Source: Streptantibioticus_C sp963761325
GTDB lineage: Bacteria; Actinomycetota; Actinomycetes; Streptomycetales; Streptomycetaceae
NCBI GenBank assembly: GCA_963761325.1
Contig: CAVXGZ010000006.1
Coordinates: forward strand, 1-64,000
Reading direction: 5' to 3'
Length of the DNA: 64,000 nt
Shown here piece by piece: positions 16,861 through 24,508 of the stretch. Every line of letters begins with the position of its first letter. Position 1 is the stretch's first letter. Made by a program: the position numbers and the translations under genes. A model generated the notes under the pieces. That model was not told where the DNA came from, ran no database searches, and saw only the letters and a program-made list of their open reading frames with translations.

Positions 16861-17796
16861 ATGACACCGTCCTCGTCTGCCCGTTACACCTATCTCGGCC
16901 CCGAGGGGACCTTCACCGAGGCCGCGCTGCGCACCCTGCCGGAGGCGGCGACCCGCGACCTGGTGCCCATGGTGTCGGTGCCGGCGGCGTTCGACGCGGT
17001 GCGCAAGGGCGAGGCCGGCGGGGCGTTCGCCGCGATCGAGAACTCGGTCGAGGGCGGCGTCAACGCGACGCTGGACGAGCTGGCCACCGGCGCGCCGCTG
17101 ATGATCTACCGCGAGGTGCTGCTGCCGATCTCCTTCGCGCTGCTGGTCCGGCCGGGCACCGCGCTGTCCGACGTCAAGACGGTGACCGGCCACCCGGTCG
17201 CGCAGTCCCAGGTGCGCAACTGGCTCGCCGCCCACCTGCCGGACGCGGTGTGGGAGTCGGCGGCCTCCAACGCGGACGGCGCCCGGCTGGTGCAGGAGGG
17301 CCGCTACGACGGCGCGTTCGCCGGCGAGTTCGCCGCCGCGCGCTACGGCCTGGAGTCGCTGGTCTCCGAGATCCACGACACCACGAACGCGCAGACCCGG
17401 TTCGTGCTGATCGGCCGGCCCGGCCGGCCCGCCGCCCCGACCGGCGCGGACAAGACGTCGGCGGTGGTGTGGCTGGGCGACGACCACCCGGGCGCGCTGC
17501 TGGAGCTGCTGCAGGAGTTCGCGGTGCGCGGCGTCAACCTGATGCGCATCGAGTCGCGGCCCACCGGCGGCGGGCTGGGCCGCTACTGCTTCTCGATCGA
17601 CGCCGAGGGCCACGTCACGGACCGCCGGGTCGGCGAGGCGCTGATGGGCCTGAAGCGGATCTGCCCGAAGGTGCGGTTCCTCGGCTCCTACCCGCGGGCC
17701 GACGAGATCCGTCCGCAGGTGCGGCCCGGCACCACCGACGCCGAGTTCACCGAGGCGGCCGACTGGCTGGCCCGCGCGCTCGACGGCCGCATCTGA
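16861..17796 (+). CDS. pheA: prephenate dehydratase
   Basis: 311 aa. Converts prephenate to phenylpyruvate in phenylalanine synthesis. The catalytic domain (1-190) opens YTYLGPEGTFTEAA and has the AAIENSVEGGVN motif near residue 60 and a TRF motif (NAQTRFVLIG) near 180. The C-terminal ACT domain (about 200-290) includes ALLELLQEFAVRGVN and ESRPTG, where phenylalanine binds for feedback control. Free-standing, without a chorismate mutase domain, as usual in actinomycetes. Predicted leaderless (see the -10 at 16849). Cytoplasmic. Confidence 0.97.
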   Translation: MTPSSSARYTYLGPEGTFTEAALRTLPEAATRDLVPMVSVPAAFDAVRKGEAGGAFAAIENSVEGGVNATLDELATGAPLMIYREVLLPISFALLVRPGTALSDVKTVTGHPVAQSQVRNWLAAHLPDAVWESAASNADGARLVQEGRYDGAFAGEFAAARYGLESLVSEIHDTTNAQTRFVLIGRPGRPAAPTGADKTSAVVWLGDDHPGALLELLQEFAVRGVNLMRIESRPTGGGLGRYCFSIDAEGHVTDRRVGEALMGLKRICPKVRFLGSYPRADEIRPQVRPGTTDAEFTEAADWLARALDGRI

Positions 17797-18481
17797 CGCT
17801 CCGGCCCGCCCGGCCCGTCAGCGGCCCCCTGTGGGTATCCACCGGAGTTATCCACAGGTTGCGCGATATCCACAGGCCGGCGGCGCCGGCTGGGGACAAG
17901 TCGACATGGAAGAACGTGACCAACCGGTCGCAGTCGACAAATCATCCCAGATGGGGTAATCGACGACACATCACCGCACATCGTCTTTAGTCACCTCAAT
18001 TACCCTGATCAACTCTATAGAGCTAACGAATCTCACTCGAAAGTGAGTGTTAACCGGGTTCGGCCGGGGAATCATTCGGCGCGCACGCACCGCGCGGAAC
18101 GACTGGTTCCGTCTTCCACAGATCGTGCGCACACCCTGTGGACAAAGCGCGGGGAATCCCCAACCAGCCTGTGGATAACCTCGCCGCCCGGCCGGCCAAC
18201 TCCCGTTGTCCACAAGTGAGATGGCGCCCGGCCCGACCGCCCGGCCTGATCGGGTAGGCCGGTTCCCGGTCCCGTTCCGATCGAGTTCTGCTCGCGTTTC
18301 GACCGGTTTCTCGTCGTGTTCCGATCGGTTTTCCAGGGGATCCCGGTCGTCCCGTGACCCTCTCCCGATCGGTGGAGACCTTTCGCGTTCCTTTTCTTTA
18401 GCTTTTCCCAACCGGCGCGAATCACCGCATAAGGCCCCTGACGAGTTACCCGGTCGGCCCGCCGAACGGTAGCCTGTCGCC
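17797..18481. promoter_or_regulatory. DnaA-box cluster in the pheA-serS intergenic region
   Basis: Boxes seen: TTATCCACA at 17848-17856 (+), ATATCCACA at 17866-17874 (+), TCTTCCACA at 18112-18120 (+), TTGTCCACA at 18137-18145 (-), TTATCCACA at 18170-18178 (-) and TTGTCCACA at 18206-18214 (+). A weaker GTATCCACC sits at 17835. Four are perfect matches to TTRTCCACA-type consensus sequences, in both orientations over 367 bp. The middle part (about 17930-18060) is AT-rich for this genome. dnaA and dnaN are not adjacent, so this is not oriC. No gene is credible here; the serS promoter lies at its right end. Confidence 0.75.
18470..18475 (+). promoter_or_regulatory. -10 element of serS, leaderless transcript predicted
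   Basis: TAGCCT lies 6 nt before the GTG at 18482, with no ribosome site between. Same layout as pheA. Confidence 0.55.
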
Positions 18482-19771
18482 GTGATTGACCTTCGCCTGC
18501 TCCGTGAGGACCCCGACCGTGTGCGCGCGTCCCAGCGCGCCCGTGGAGAGGACGTCGGCCTCGTCGACGCGCTGCTCTCCGCCGACGAGCGGCGCAGGTC
18601 GTCCGGTTCCCGCTACGACCAACTGCGCGCCGAGCAGAAGACGCTCGGCAAGCGCATCCCCAAGGCCGCCGGCGACGAGAAGGCCGAACTGCTCGCGCGG
18701 GCCGGCGAGCTGGCCGGCGCCGTGAAGGCCGCCGACGCCGAGCAGGCCGAGGCCGCCGAGGAGGCGCAGCGGCTGCTGCTCCAGATCGGCAACGTCGTCC
18801 ACCCCGACGTGCCGGTCGGCGGCGAGGAGGACTTCACCGTCCTGGAGACCGTCGGCACCCCGCGCGACTTCGCCGCCGAGGGCTTCACGCCCAAGGACCA
18901 CCTGGAGATCGGCCAGGCGCTCGGCGCGATCGACGTGGAACGCGGCGCCAAGGTGTCCGGCTCGCGCTTCTACTACCTCACCGGCATCGGCGCGCTGCTC
19001 GAACTCGCCCTGGTCAACGCGGCCATCGCGCAGGCCACCGAGGCCGGCTTCACCCCGATGCTCACCCCCGCGCTGGTCAAGCCGCGCGCCATGGAGGGCA
19101 CCGGCTTCCTCGGCCAGGCCGCGGAGAACGTCTACTACCTGGAGAAGGACGACTACTACCTGGTCGGCACCTCCGAGGTCCCGCTCGCCGCGTACCACAT
19201 GGACGAGATCCTCGACGCGGGCCAACTGCCCATGCGCTACGCCGGGTTCAGCCCGTGCTTCCGGCGCGAGGCGGGCTCGTACGGCAAGGACACCCGGGGC
19301 ATCTTCCGGGTGCACCAGTTCGACAAGGTCGAGATGTTCTCCTACGTCGCGCCGGAGGACGCCGAGGCGGAGCACGAGCGGCTGCTGGGCTGGGAGAAGC
19401 AGTGGCTGTCCGGGCTCGGGCTGGCCTACCAGGTGATCGACGTGGCCAGCGGCGACCTGGGCGCCTCGGCCATCCGCAAGTTCGACTGCGAGGCGTGGAT
19501 CCCGACCCAGGGCAAGTACCGCGAGCTGACCTCGGCCTCCAACTGCATGGAGTTCCAGGCCCGCCGGCTGTCGATGCGGATGCGCGAGACCCGGGACGGC
19601 AAGCAGACCACCCGGCCGCTCGCCACCCTCAACGGCACGCTGGTGGCGGTGACCAGGACCATCGTGGCCCTGCTGGAGAACCACCAGCAGGCGGACGGTT
19701 CGGTGCTGGTCCCGCAGGTGCTGCGGCCGTATCTCGGCGGGCGCGAGGTTCTGGAGCCCGTCGCCAAGTGA
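18482..19771 (+). CDS. serS: seryl-tRNA synthetase
   Basis: 429 aa from a leaderless GTG. Charges tRNA-Ser. Residues 1-105 form the long coiled-coil arm that grips the tRNA variable arm (Glu/Ala/Lys-rich, ending near QIGNVVHPDVP). The class II core follows: GTSEVPLAAYH, motif 2 CFRREAGSYGKDTRG with HQFDKVE, and the late motif TSASNCMEFQARR with the terminal LNGTLVAVTRT. Length is normal for bacterial SerRS. Its TGA overlaps the GTG of the HAD gene. Confidence 0.98.
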   Translation: MIDLRLLREDPDRVRASQRARGEDVGLVDALLSADERRRSSGSRYDQLRAEQKTLGKRIPKAAGDEKAELLARAGELAGAVKAADAEQAEAAEEAQRLLLQIGNVVHPDVPVGGEEDFTVLETVGTPRDFAAEGFTPKDHLEIGQALGAIDVERGAKVSGSRFYYLTGIGALLELALVNAAIAQATEAGFTPMLTPALVKPRAMEGTGFLGQAAENVYYLEKDDYYLVGTSEVPLAAYHMDEILDAGQLPMRYAGFSPCFRREAGSYGKDTRGIFRVHQFDKVEMFSYVAPEDAEAEHERLLGWEKQWLSGLGLAYQVIDVASGDLGASAIRKFDCEAWIPTQGKYRELTSASNCMEFQARRLSMRMRETRDGKQTTRPLATLNGTLVAVTRTIVALLENHQQADGSVLVPQVLRPYLGGREVLEPVAK

Positions 19772-20577
19772 ACCGGCCGCCGCTGCCCTACCGCCTGATC
19801 GCCACCGATCTGGACGGCACCCTGCTGCGGTCCGACCACCGTCCCTCGCCCCGGACGCTCAAGGCGCTCGCCGCGGCCACCGCGGCGGGCGCCGACCACA
19901 TCGTGGTCACCGGCCGCCCGGCCTCCCGCACCCGGCACATCCTGGCCGCCCTCGACTACCAGGGGCTCGCGGTGTGCGGGCAGGGCGCCGAGGTCTACCA
20001 CGCCGGCGAACGGCGGCTGCTCACCTCGGTCACCCTGGACCGCCGGCTGGCCCGGCAGGCGCTGGCCGGCATCGAGCGGGAGACCGGTCCGCTGTCCATC
20101 GGGTTCGTCCGCGACGGGCTGGAGGGCGGCTACCTGATCGGTCCCGGCTTCTCGCTCGACTGGGAGCTGCCGGTCGAACGGATGCGGGACCGCGAGGAGT
20201 TGTGGGCGCAGCCGCTCGCCAAGATCTTCGTCCAGCACCCGACGCTCACCGACGACGAACTCGCCGCGGTCGCCCGGCGCACCGCGGGCGACCTGGTGGG
20301 CATCGTGGTCTCCGGCTTCAACCTGGTCGAACTGCTGCCGCTCGGCCTGACCAAGGCGACCGGGCTCGCCGTCGCCGCCCGGCGGCTGAAGGTGACCGGC
20401 GCCGAGTCGATCGCGTTCGGCGACATGCCCAACGACATCCCGATGTTCCGCTGGGCCGGCCACTCGGTGGCGATGGCCAACGCCCACACCGAGGTGAAGG
20501 CGGCCGCCGACGAGGTGACCGCCTCCAACGAGGACGACGGCATCGCAGCCGTCCTGGAACGCCTGCTGGCGCTCTAG
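19768..20577 (+). CDS. HAD superfamily hydrolase (Cof type)
   Basis: 269 aa from a GTG overlapping the serS stop by 4 nt (GTGA), so translation is coupled. Motif I is DLDGTLL (catalytic Asp near residue 14), motif II is the Thr in HIVVTGR, motif III is a Lys near 195, and motif IV is FGDMPNDIPMF. The C2B cap between motifs II and III is typical of Cof-type phosphatases acting on sugar phosphates, flavin or pyridoxal phosphate. The substrate cannot be told from sequence. Confidence 0.93.
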   Translation: MNRPPLPYRLIATDLDGTLLRSDHRPSPRTLKALAAATAAGADHIVVTGRPASRTRHILAALDYQGLAVCGQGAEVYHAGERRLLTSVTLDRRLARQALAGIERETGPLSIGFVRDGLEGGYLIGPGFSLDWELPVERMRDREELWAQPLAKIFVQHPTLTDDELAAVARRTAGDLVGIVVSGFNLVELLPLGLTKATGLAVAARRLKVTGAESIAFGDMPNDIPMFRWAGHSVAMANAHTEVKAAADEVTASNEDDGIAAVLERLLAL

Positions 20578-20623
20578 GTCCGCCCTGGATCCGGCCGCCG
20601 CCCGGTCCGGCCGCGCTCGCCCG

Positions 20624-21145
20624 TCAGGCTCGGGCCACCTCGAACTGGAAACAGCCGTACTCCACCGCGCGCACGTGGAGCACGGCGACCCGCGGGTCGG
20701 ACAGGGCGTCCTCGTAGAGCCGGCCGGCGGCGGCGTCGGTGTCCGGCCAGAGCACCTGCCGGCCGCCGAGGATGTGCCCGTCGGCGTCGTAGGCGCGCAG
20801 CACCCGGGAGGCGCCGGGCCGGATCTGCGGGACCGCGCGCGGCACGCACGGCCGCGGGTGGACGAAGACCGGGCCGGTCTCGTCGTACGGGCCCGGGTCG
20901 GCGCCGGTCGCCTCGGCCCAGCGGTGCAGCGGCGCGTAGGAGACGAGCGCGATCCGCTCCCCCGGGCGGGACGCGGCCAGGCAGCAGCGCAGCGGCGAGC
21001 CGCCCTCCTCGTCGGTCAGCAGCCGCGGCGGCCGGCCCGCGTCGTCCCGCTCGCGCAGCCGTGCGAGGACGTCGGAGGGGATCGGCCGGATGACGTAACC
21101 CGCCCGCGCGGCGGTGTCCTTGACCGTGTCGGTGATGGTGTCCAT
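20624..21145 (-). CDS. DUF1203 domain protein
   Basis: 173 aa from an ATG at 21145 with CAGGA 9 nt upstream. It matches DUF1203 by RPIP near the start, RCCLAASRPGERIALVSYAP, the YDETGPVFVHPRPC block, VLRAYDADGHI and the C-terminal GCFQFEV. The family has no assigned function. Two conserved Cys and two His could bind metal. It converges on the HAD gene and is divergent from metG. Confidence 0.85.
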   Translation of the reverse strand: MDTITDTVKDTAARAGYVIRPIPSDVLARLRERDDAGRPPRLLTDEEGGSPLRCCLAASRPGERIALVSYAPLHRWAEATGADPGPYDETGPVFVHPRPCVPRAVPQIRPGASRVLRAYDADGHILGGRQVLWPDTDAAAGRLYEDALSDPRVAVLHVRAVEYGCFQFEVARA

Positions 21146-21302
21146 GCACCCGATCCTGCCGACGGCGGGCACCCGGCGCTGGCGGTCGTCGGACGCGTAA
21201 TCCTTCGGGCGGCTCACGGGGTGTCGGATACCATATCGACAATCCGTAAGCGTGCCACCGAAGAAATCCTCACGCTCAGTTGCGACTTGGGAGCCCCAAG
21301 CA

Positions 21303-23027
21303 ATGGCCCGACACCTGATCACCAGCGCCCTGCCGTACATCAATGGCATCAAGCACCTGGGCAACATGGTCGGGTCCATGCTCCCCGCCGACGTGTACGC
21401 GCGGTACCTGCGCCAGCGCGGCCACGAGGTGCTCTACATCTGCGCGACCGACGAGCACGGCACGCCGGCCGAGCTGGCGGCCAAGGAGGCCGGGCTGCCG
21501 GTGAGCGAGTTCTGCGCCCAGCAGCACCAGGCGCAGCGGGCGATCTACGACGGCTTCGCGCTCTCCTTCGACTACTTCGGCCGCAGCTCCTCGCCGCAGA
21601 ACTTCGAGATCACCCAGGAGATCGCCCGGGAGCTGCAGCGCAACGGGTTCATCGAGGAGCGGGCGATCCGCCAGGTCTACTCGCTCGACGACGAGCGCTT
21701 CCTGCCGGACCGCTACATCGTCGGCACCTGTCCGCACTGCGGCTACGAGATGGCCCGCGGCGACCAGTGCGAGAACTGCACCCGGGTGCTGGACCCGACC
21801 GACCTGATCGACGCCCGCTCCGCGATCAGCGGCAGCCGCCGGCTGGAGGTCCGCGAGACCACCCACCTGTTCCTGCTGCAGTCCCTGCTGGCGGCCGAGG
21901 TCGAGACCTGGGTGGAGGAGCACGGCAAGGAGTGGCCGACGCTGGCGTCCTCCATCGCCCGCAAGTGGCTGACCGAGGGCCTGCAGGACCGGGCGATCAC
22001 CCGCGACCTGGAGTGGGGCGTGCCGGTGCCGGCCGACACCTGGCCGCAGCTCGCGGCCGAGGGCAAGGTCTTCTACGTGTGGTTCGACGCCCCGATCGAG
22101 TACATCGGCGCCACGAAGGAGTGGGCCGACGAGAACCCGGCGGAGCGCGACTGGAAGTCGTGGTGGTGGCAGGCCGGCGACGGCGTCCGCTACACGCAGT
22201 TCATGGCCAAGGACAACGTGCCCTTCCACACGGTGATGTTCCCGGCCACCCTGCTGGGCACCCGGGCGGCGTGGAAGAAGGTGGACTACGTCAAGGCGTT
22301 CAACTGGCTGAACTACTACGGCGGCAAGTTCTCCACCTCGCAGCGCCGCGGCGTCTTCACCGACGCCGCGCTGGAGCTGCTGCCGGCCGACTACTGGCGC
22401 TACTTCCTGATGGCCAACGCGCCGGAGTCGGACGACACCAGCTTCACCTGGGAGCTGTTCACCGCCGGCGTCAACAAGGACCTGGCCGACACCCTCGGCA
22501 ACTTCGTCAACCGCGTGCTGTCCTTCTCCCGCAAGCGGTTCGGCGACGAGGTCCCGGCCGGCAGCCCGGCGGGCGAGGCGGAGCACAAGCTCGGCGAGCA
22601 GATCGGCCAGCTCCTCGCGGAGTACGAGGAGCACATGGACGCGCTGCGGTTCCGCAAGGCGGCCCAGGCGCTGCGGGCGCTGTGGAGCGCGGGCAACGCG
22701 TACCTGGAGGAGAAGGCCCCCTGGCTGGAGATCAAGACCGACCAGGACGCCGCCGCCCTCACGCTGCGCACCGCGATGAACCTCATCCACCTGTACTCGG
22801 TCGTCTCCGAGCCGTTCATCCCGGCCTCCGCCCGGGCCATGCGGGCCGCGTTCGCGCTGGACGGCGACACCGCGACCTGGGTCGCCGCCGACCGGGCCCG
22901 CGCGCTGGACACCGTGCCGGCCGGCACCGCGTTCACCGTGCCGCCGGTGCTGTTCGCGAAGATCACCGAGGACGACCTCGACGCCTACCGCACCCGCTTC
23001 GGCGGCGCCCCGCAGCCCGCCGCGTAA
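21303..23027 (+). CDS. metG: methionyl-tRNA synthetase
   Basis: 574 aa from an ATG at 21303 with GGGAG about 10 nt upstream; the frame opens at 21252 but the protein clearly begins ARHLITSALPYINGIKHLGN. Class I synthetase: HLGN is the HIGH signature, KFSTS (in YYGGKFSTSQRR) the KMSKS signature. A Cys4 zinc knuckle (CPHCG, CENC) sits near residues 144-161. The C-terminal alpha-helical anticodon domain is present, with no EMAPII-like extension. Cytoplasmic. Confidence 0.97.
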   Translation: MARHLITSALPYINGIKHLGNMVGSMLPADVYARYLRQRGHEVLYICATDEHGTPAELAAKEAGLPVSEFCAQQHQAQRAIYDGFALSFDYFGRSSSPQNFEITQEIARELQRNGFIEERAIRQVYSLDDERFLPDRYIVGTCPHCGYEMARGDQCENCTRVLDPTDLIDARSAISGSRRLEVRETTHLFLLQSLLAAEVETWVEEHGKEWPTLASSIARKWLTEGLQDRAITRDLEWGVPVPADTWPQLAAEGKVFYVWFDAPIEYIGATKEWADENPAERDWKSWWWQAGDGVRYTQFMAKDNVPFHTVMFPATLLGTRAAWKKVDYVKAFNWLNYYGGKFSTSQRRGVFTDAALELLPADYWRYFLMANAPESDDTSFTWELFTAGVNKDLADTLGNFVNRVLSFSRKRFGDEVPAGSPAGEAEHKLGEQIGQLLAEYEEHMDALRFRKAAQALRALWSAGNAYLEEKAPWLEIKTDQDAAALTLRTAMNLIHLYSVVSEPFIPASARAMRAAFALDGDTATWVAADRARALDTVPAGTAFTVPPVLFAKITEDDLDAYRTRFGGAPQPAA

Positions 23028-23073
23028 CCGCCGCGCCGCGCGGCGCACCACCGCTGCCGTCCGCGTCCCGGAG

Positions 23074-23147
23074 CCCACGTCGAGCCCGAAACGGAACCGC
23101 TGACCCGTCCGCGGCGTTGTCAGGGTCGGGAACGATCTCGACGTGGG
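23074..23147 (+). promoter_or_regulatory. foldable leader upstream of galE
   Basis: Three nested helices can form. P1 pairs CCCACGTCGAG (23074-23084) with CTCGACGTGGG (23137-23147), 11 perfect base pairs. P2 pairs CCCGA (23085-23089) with TCGGG (23126-23130). P3 pairs CTGAC (23100-23104) with GTCAG (23119-23123). The 3' strand of P1 contains part of the GGGAG ribosome site for galE, so folding could hide it. No known riboswitch class is recognised. P1 could instead be a DNA operator. Confidence 0.45.
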
Positions 23148-23159
23148 AGCTGGGCTGCA

Positions 23160-24155
23160 ATGAAGGTGCTGATCGCGGGCGGGGCGGGGTTCATCGGGAG
23201 CACGGTCGCGTCGGCCTGCGCGGACGCCGGGATCGAGCCGGTGATCCTGGACAGCCTGGTGACCGGGCGGCGGGAGTTCACCGTCGGGCGGACGTTCTAC
23301 GAGGGGGACATCGCCGACGGCCCGCTGGTGGACCGGATCTTCGCCGAGCACCCGGACATCGACGCGGCGATCCTGTGCGCGGCGCTGATCGTGGTGCCGG
23401 ACTCCGTCGCGGACCCGGTGGGGTACTACCGGGCCAACGTCGCCAAGAGCCTGGAGTTCACCGCGAGCCTGATCCGCAACGGCTGCGGGCGCATGGTCTT
23501 CTCCTCGTCCGCCGCGATCTACGGCAGCGGGCCCGATCCGGCGGTCGACGAGGACTCGCCGATCGCGCCGGGCAGTCCGTACGGGCGCACCAAGGCGGTC
23601 TGCGAGGAGATGTTCGCCGACATCGCGGCCGGCCGGCCGATCCGGGTGCTCTCGCTGCGGTACTTCAACCCGATCGGCGCCGACCCGAAGATGCGCACCG
23701 GGCTGCAACTGCGCCGTCCCAGCCACGCGTTGGGCAAGCTGATCGACGCGTCCGAGGACGGCGTGCCGTTCCAGCTCACCGGCACGGACTACCCGACCCG
23801 CGACGGCTCCGGCATCCGCGACTACATCCACGTCTGGGACCTGGCCACCGCCCACGTCGCCGCGCTGGAACGGTTCGACTCCCTGCTGACCGGCGCGACC
23901 CGCTCCCTGCCGATCAACATCGGCACCGGCGCCGGCACCACCGTCCGCGAACTCGTCGACGCGTTCAACTCCGTCGCGGACCGCCCGGTCGAGGTCCGCG
24001 AGTCCCCCCGCCGCCCCGGCGACATCACCGGCGCCTACACCCGCACCGACCGAGCCACCCGCCTCCTCGGCTGGACCCCGCGGTTCACCGTCCCCCAGGG
24101 CATCGCCCACTCCCTCGAATGGACCCGCCTGCGCGACAGCGTCCTGAAGGACTGA
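23160..24155 (+). CDS. galE: NAD-dependent epimerase, UDP-glucose 4-epimerase type
   Basis: 331 aa. Interconverts UDP-glucose and UDP-galactose. Short-chain dehydrogenase fold: NAD site GGAGFIGS (7-14), acidic adenine-ribose contact LDSLVTGRREF, catalytic Ser cluster FSSSAAIYG (about 117-125) and YGRTK with catalytic Tyr and Lys (about 141-145). The C-terminal half has GIRDYIHVWDLA and NIGTGAGTTVREL, characteristic of GalE. Starts 132 bp after metG behind a foldable leader and precedes the WXG100/toxin genes by 38 bp, so it may be co-transcribed with them. Confidence 0.93.
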   Translation: MKVLIAGGAGFIGSTVASACADAGIEPVILDSLVTGRREFTVGRTFYEGDIADGPLVDRIFAEHPDIDAAILCAALIVVPDSVADPVGYYRANVAKSLEFTASLIRNGCGRMVFSSSAAIYGSGPDPAVDEDSPIAPGSPYGRTKAVCEEMFADIAAGRPIRVLSLRYFNPIGADPKMRTGLQLRRPSHALGKLIDASEDGVPFQLTGTDYPTRDGSGIRDYIHVWDLATAHVAALERFDSLLTGATRSLPINIGTGAGTTVRELVDAFNSVADRPVEVRESPRRPGDITGAYTRTDRATRLLGWTPRFTVPQGIAHSLEWTRLRDSVLKD

Positions 24156-24193
24156 CGAGGCCAGCCGCCACCGAACGGGGGGACCGCACCGGC

Positions 24194-24508
24194 ATGTCCG
24201 ACGGCGTGACGGACGGGACGGCCGAGATCGCCGTCTCGTTGAACGGCTTGGAGGAGGTCGCCGGGACGTTGGAGGAGATCCTGGGCGATCTGGTGGGGGA
24301 GTTGGAGGAGTTGTTCGGCGAGGTCGCCGCGGTGGCCGGGAGCTGGGAGGGCGAGGCCCGCGACGCCTGCGTCGCGCTGCTGGGCGACTGGGAGGGGAAG
24401 ATGGGCGACCTGCGGGACCGGCAGCGCTGGCTGCGACACGTGGTGGGCAACGCGCACGCCAACTACCGCGCCGCGCACCGGGCCGTGCTGAGCGGCTGGG
24501 GCGCCTGA
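24194..24508 (+). CDS. WXG100 family protein, partner of the downstream toxin
   Basis: 104 aa from an ATG at 24194 with a GGGGGGA-type ribosome site. The helix-turn-helix hairpin carries the WXG signature at Trp51-Glu52-Gly53 (AGSWEGEA), with acidic helix 1 and basic helix 2. Such proteins form dimers or pair with large effectors and guide them to a type VII (ESX-like) secretion system. Its TGA overlaps the ATG of the toxin gene (TGATG), so the two are coupled. No ESX machinery gene is in the window. Confidence 0.9.
   Translation: MSDGVTDGTAEIAVSLNGLEEVAGTLEEILGDLVGELEELFGEVAAVAGSWEGEARDACVALLGDWEGKMGDLRDRQRWLRHVVGNAHANYRAAHRAVLSGWGA

Noticed and set aside
13456..17613. A very long open frame (over 1,300 codons) on the minus strand, and similar ones on both strands elsewhere (6703-9660, 21276-24548, 27116-32416)
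   Set aside because: They run antisense or out of frame to well-identified genes and consist of low-complexity Arg/Gly/Ala/Pro sequence, as expected from third-position GC bias.
17797..18481. Possible origin of replication
   Set aside because: DnaA boxes are present but dnaA, dnaN and the rest of the origin neighbourhood are absent; the region is too short for a Streptomyces oriC with its many boxes.
20578..21302. SAM or T-box riboswitch before metG
   Set aside because: No core motif of either class was found; the leader before metG is short and holds the start of the divergent DUF1203 gene.
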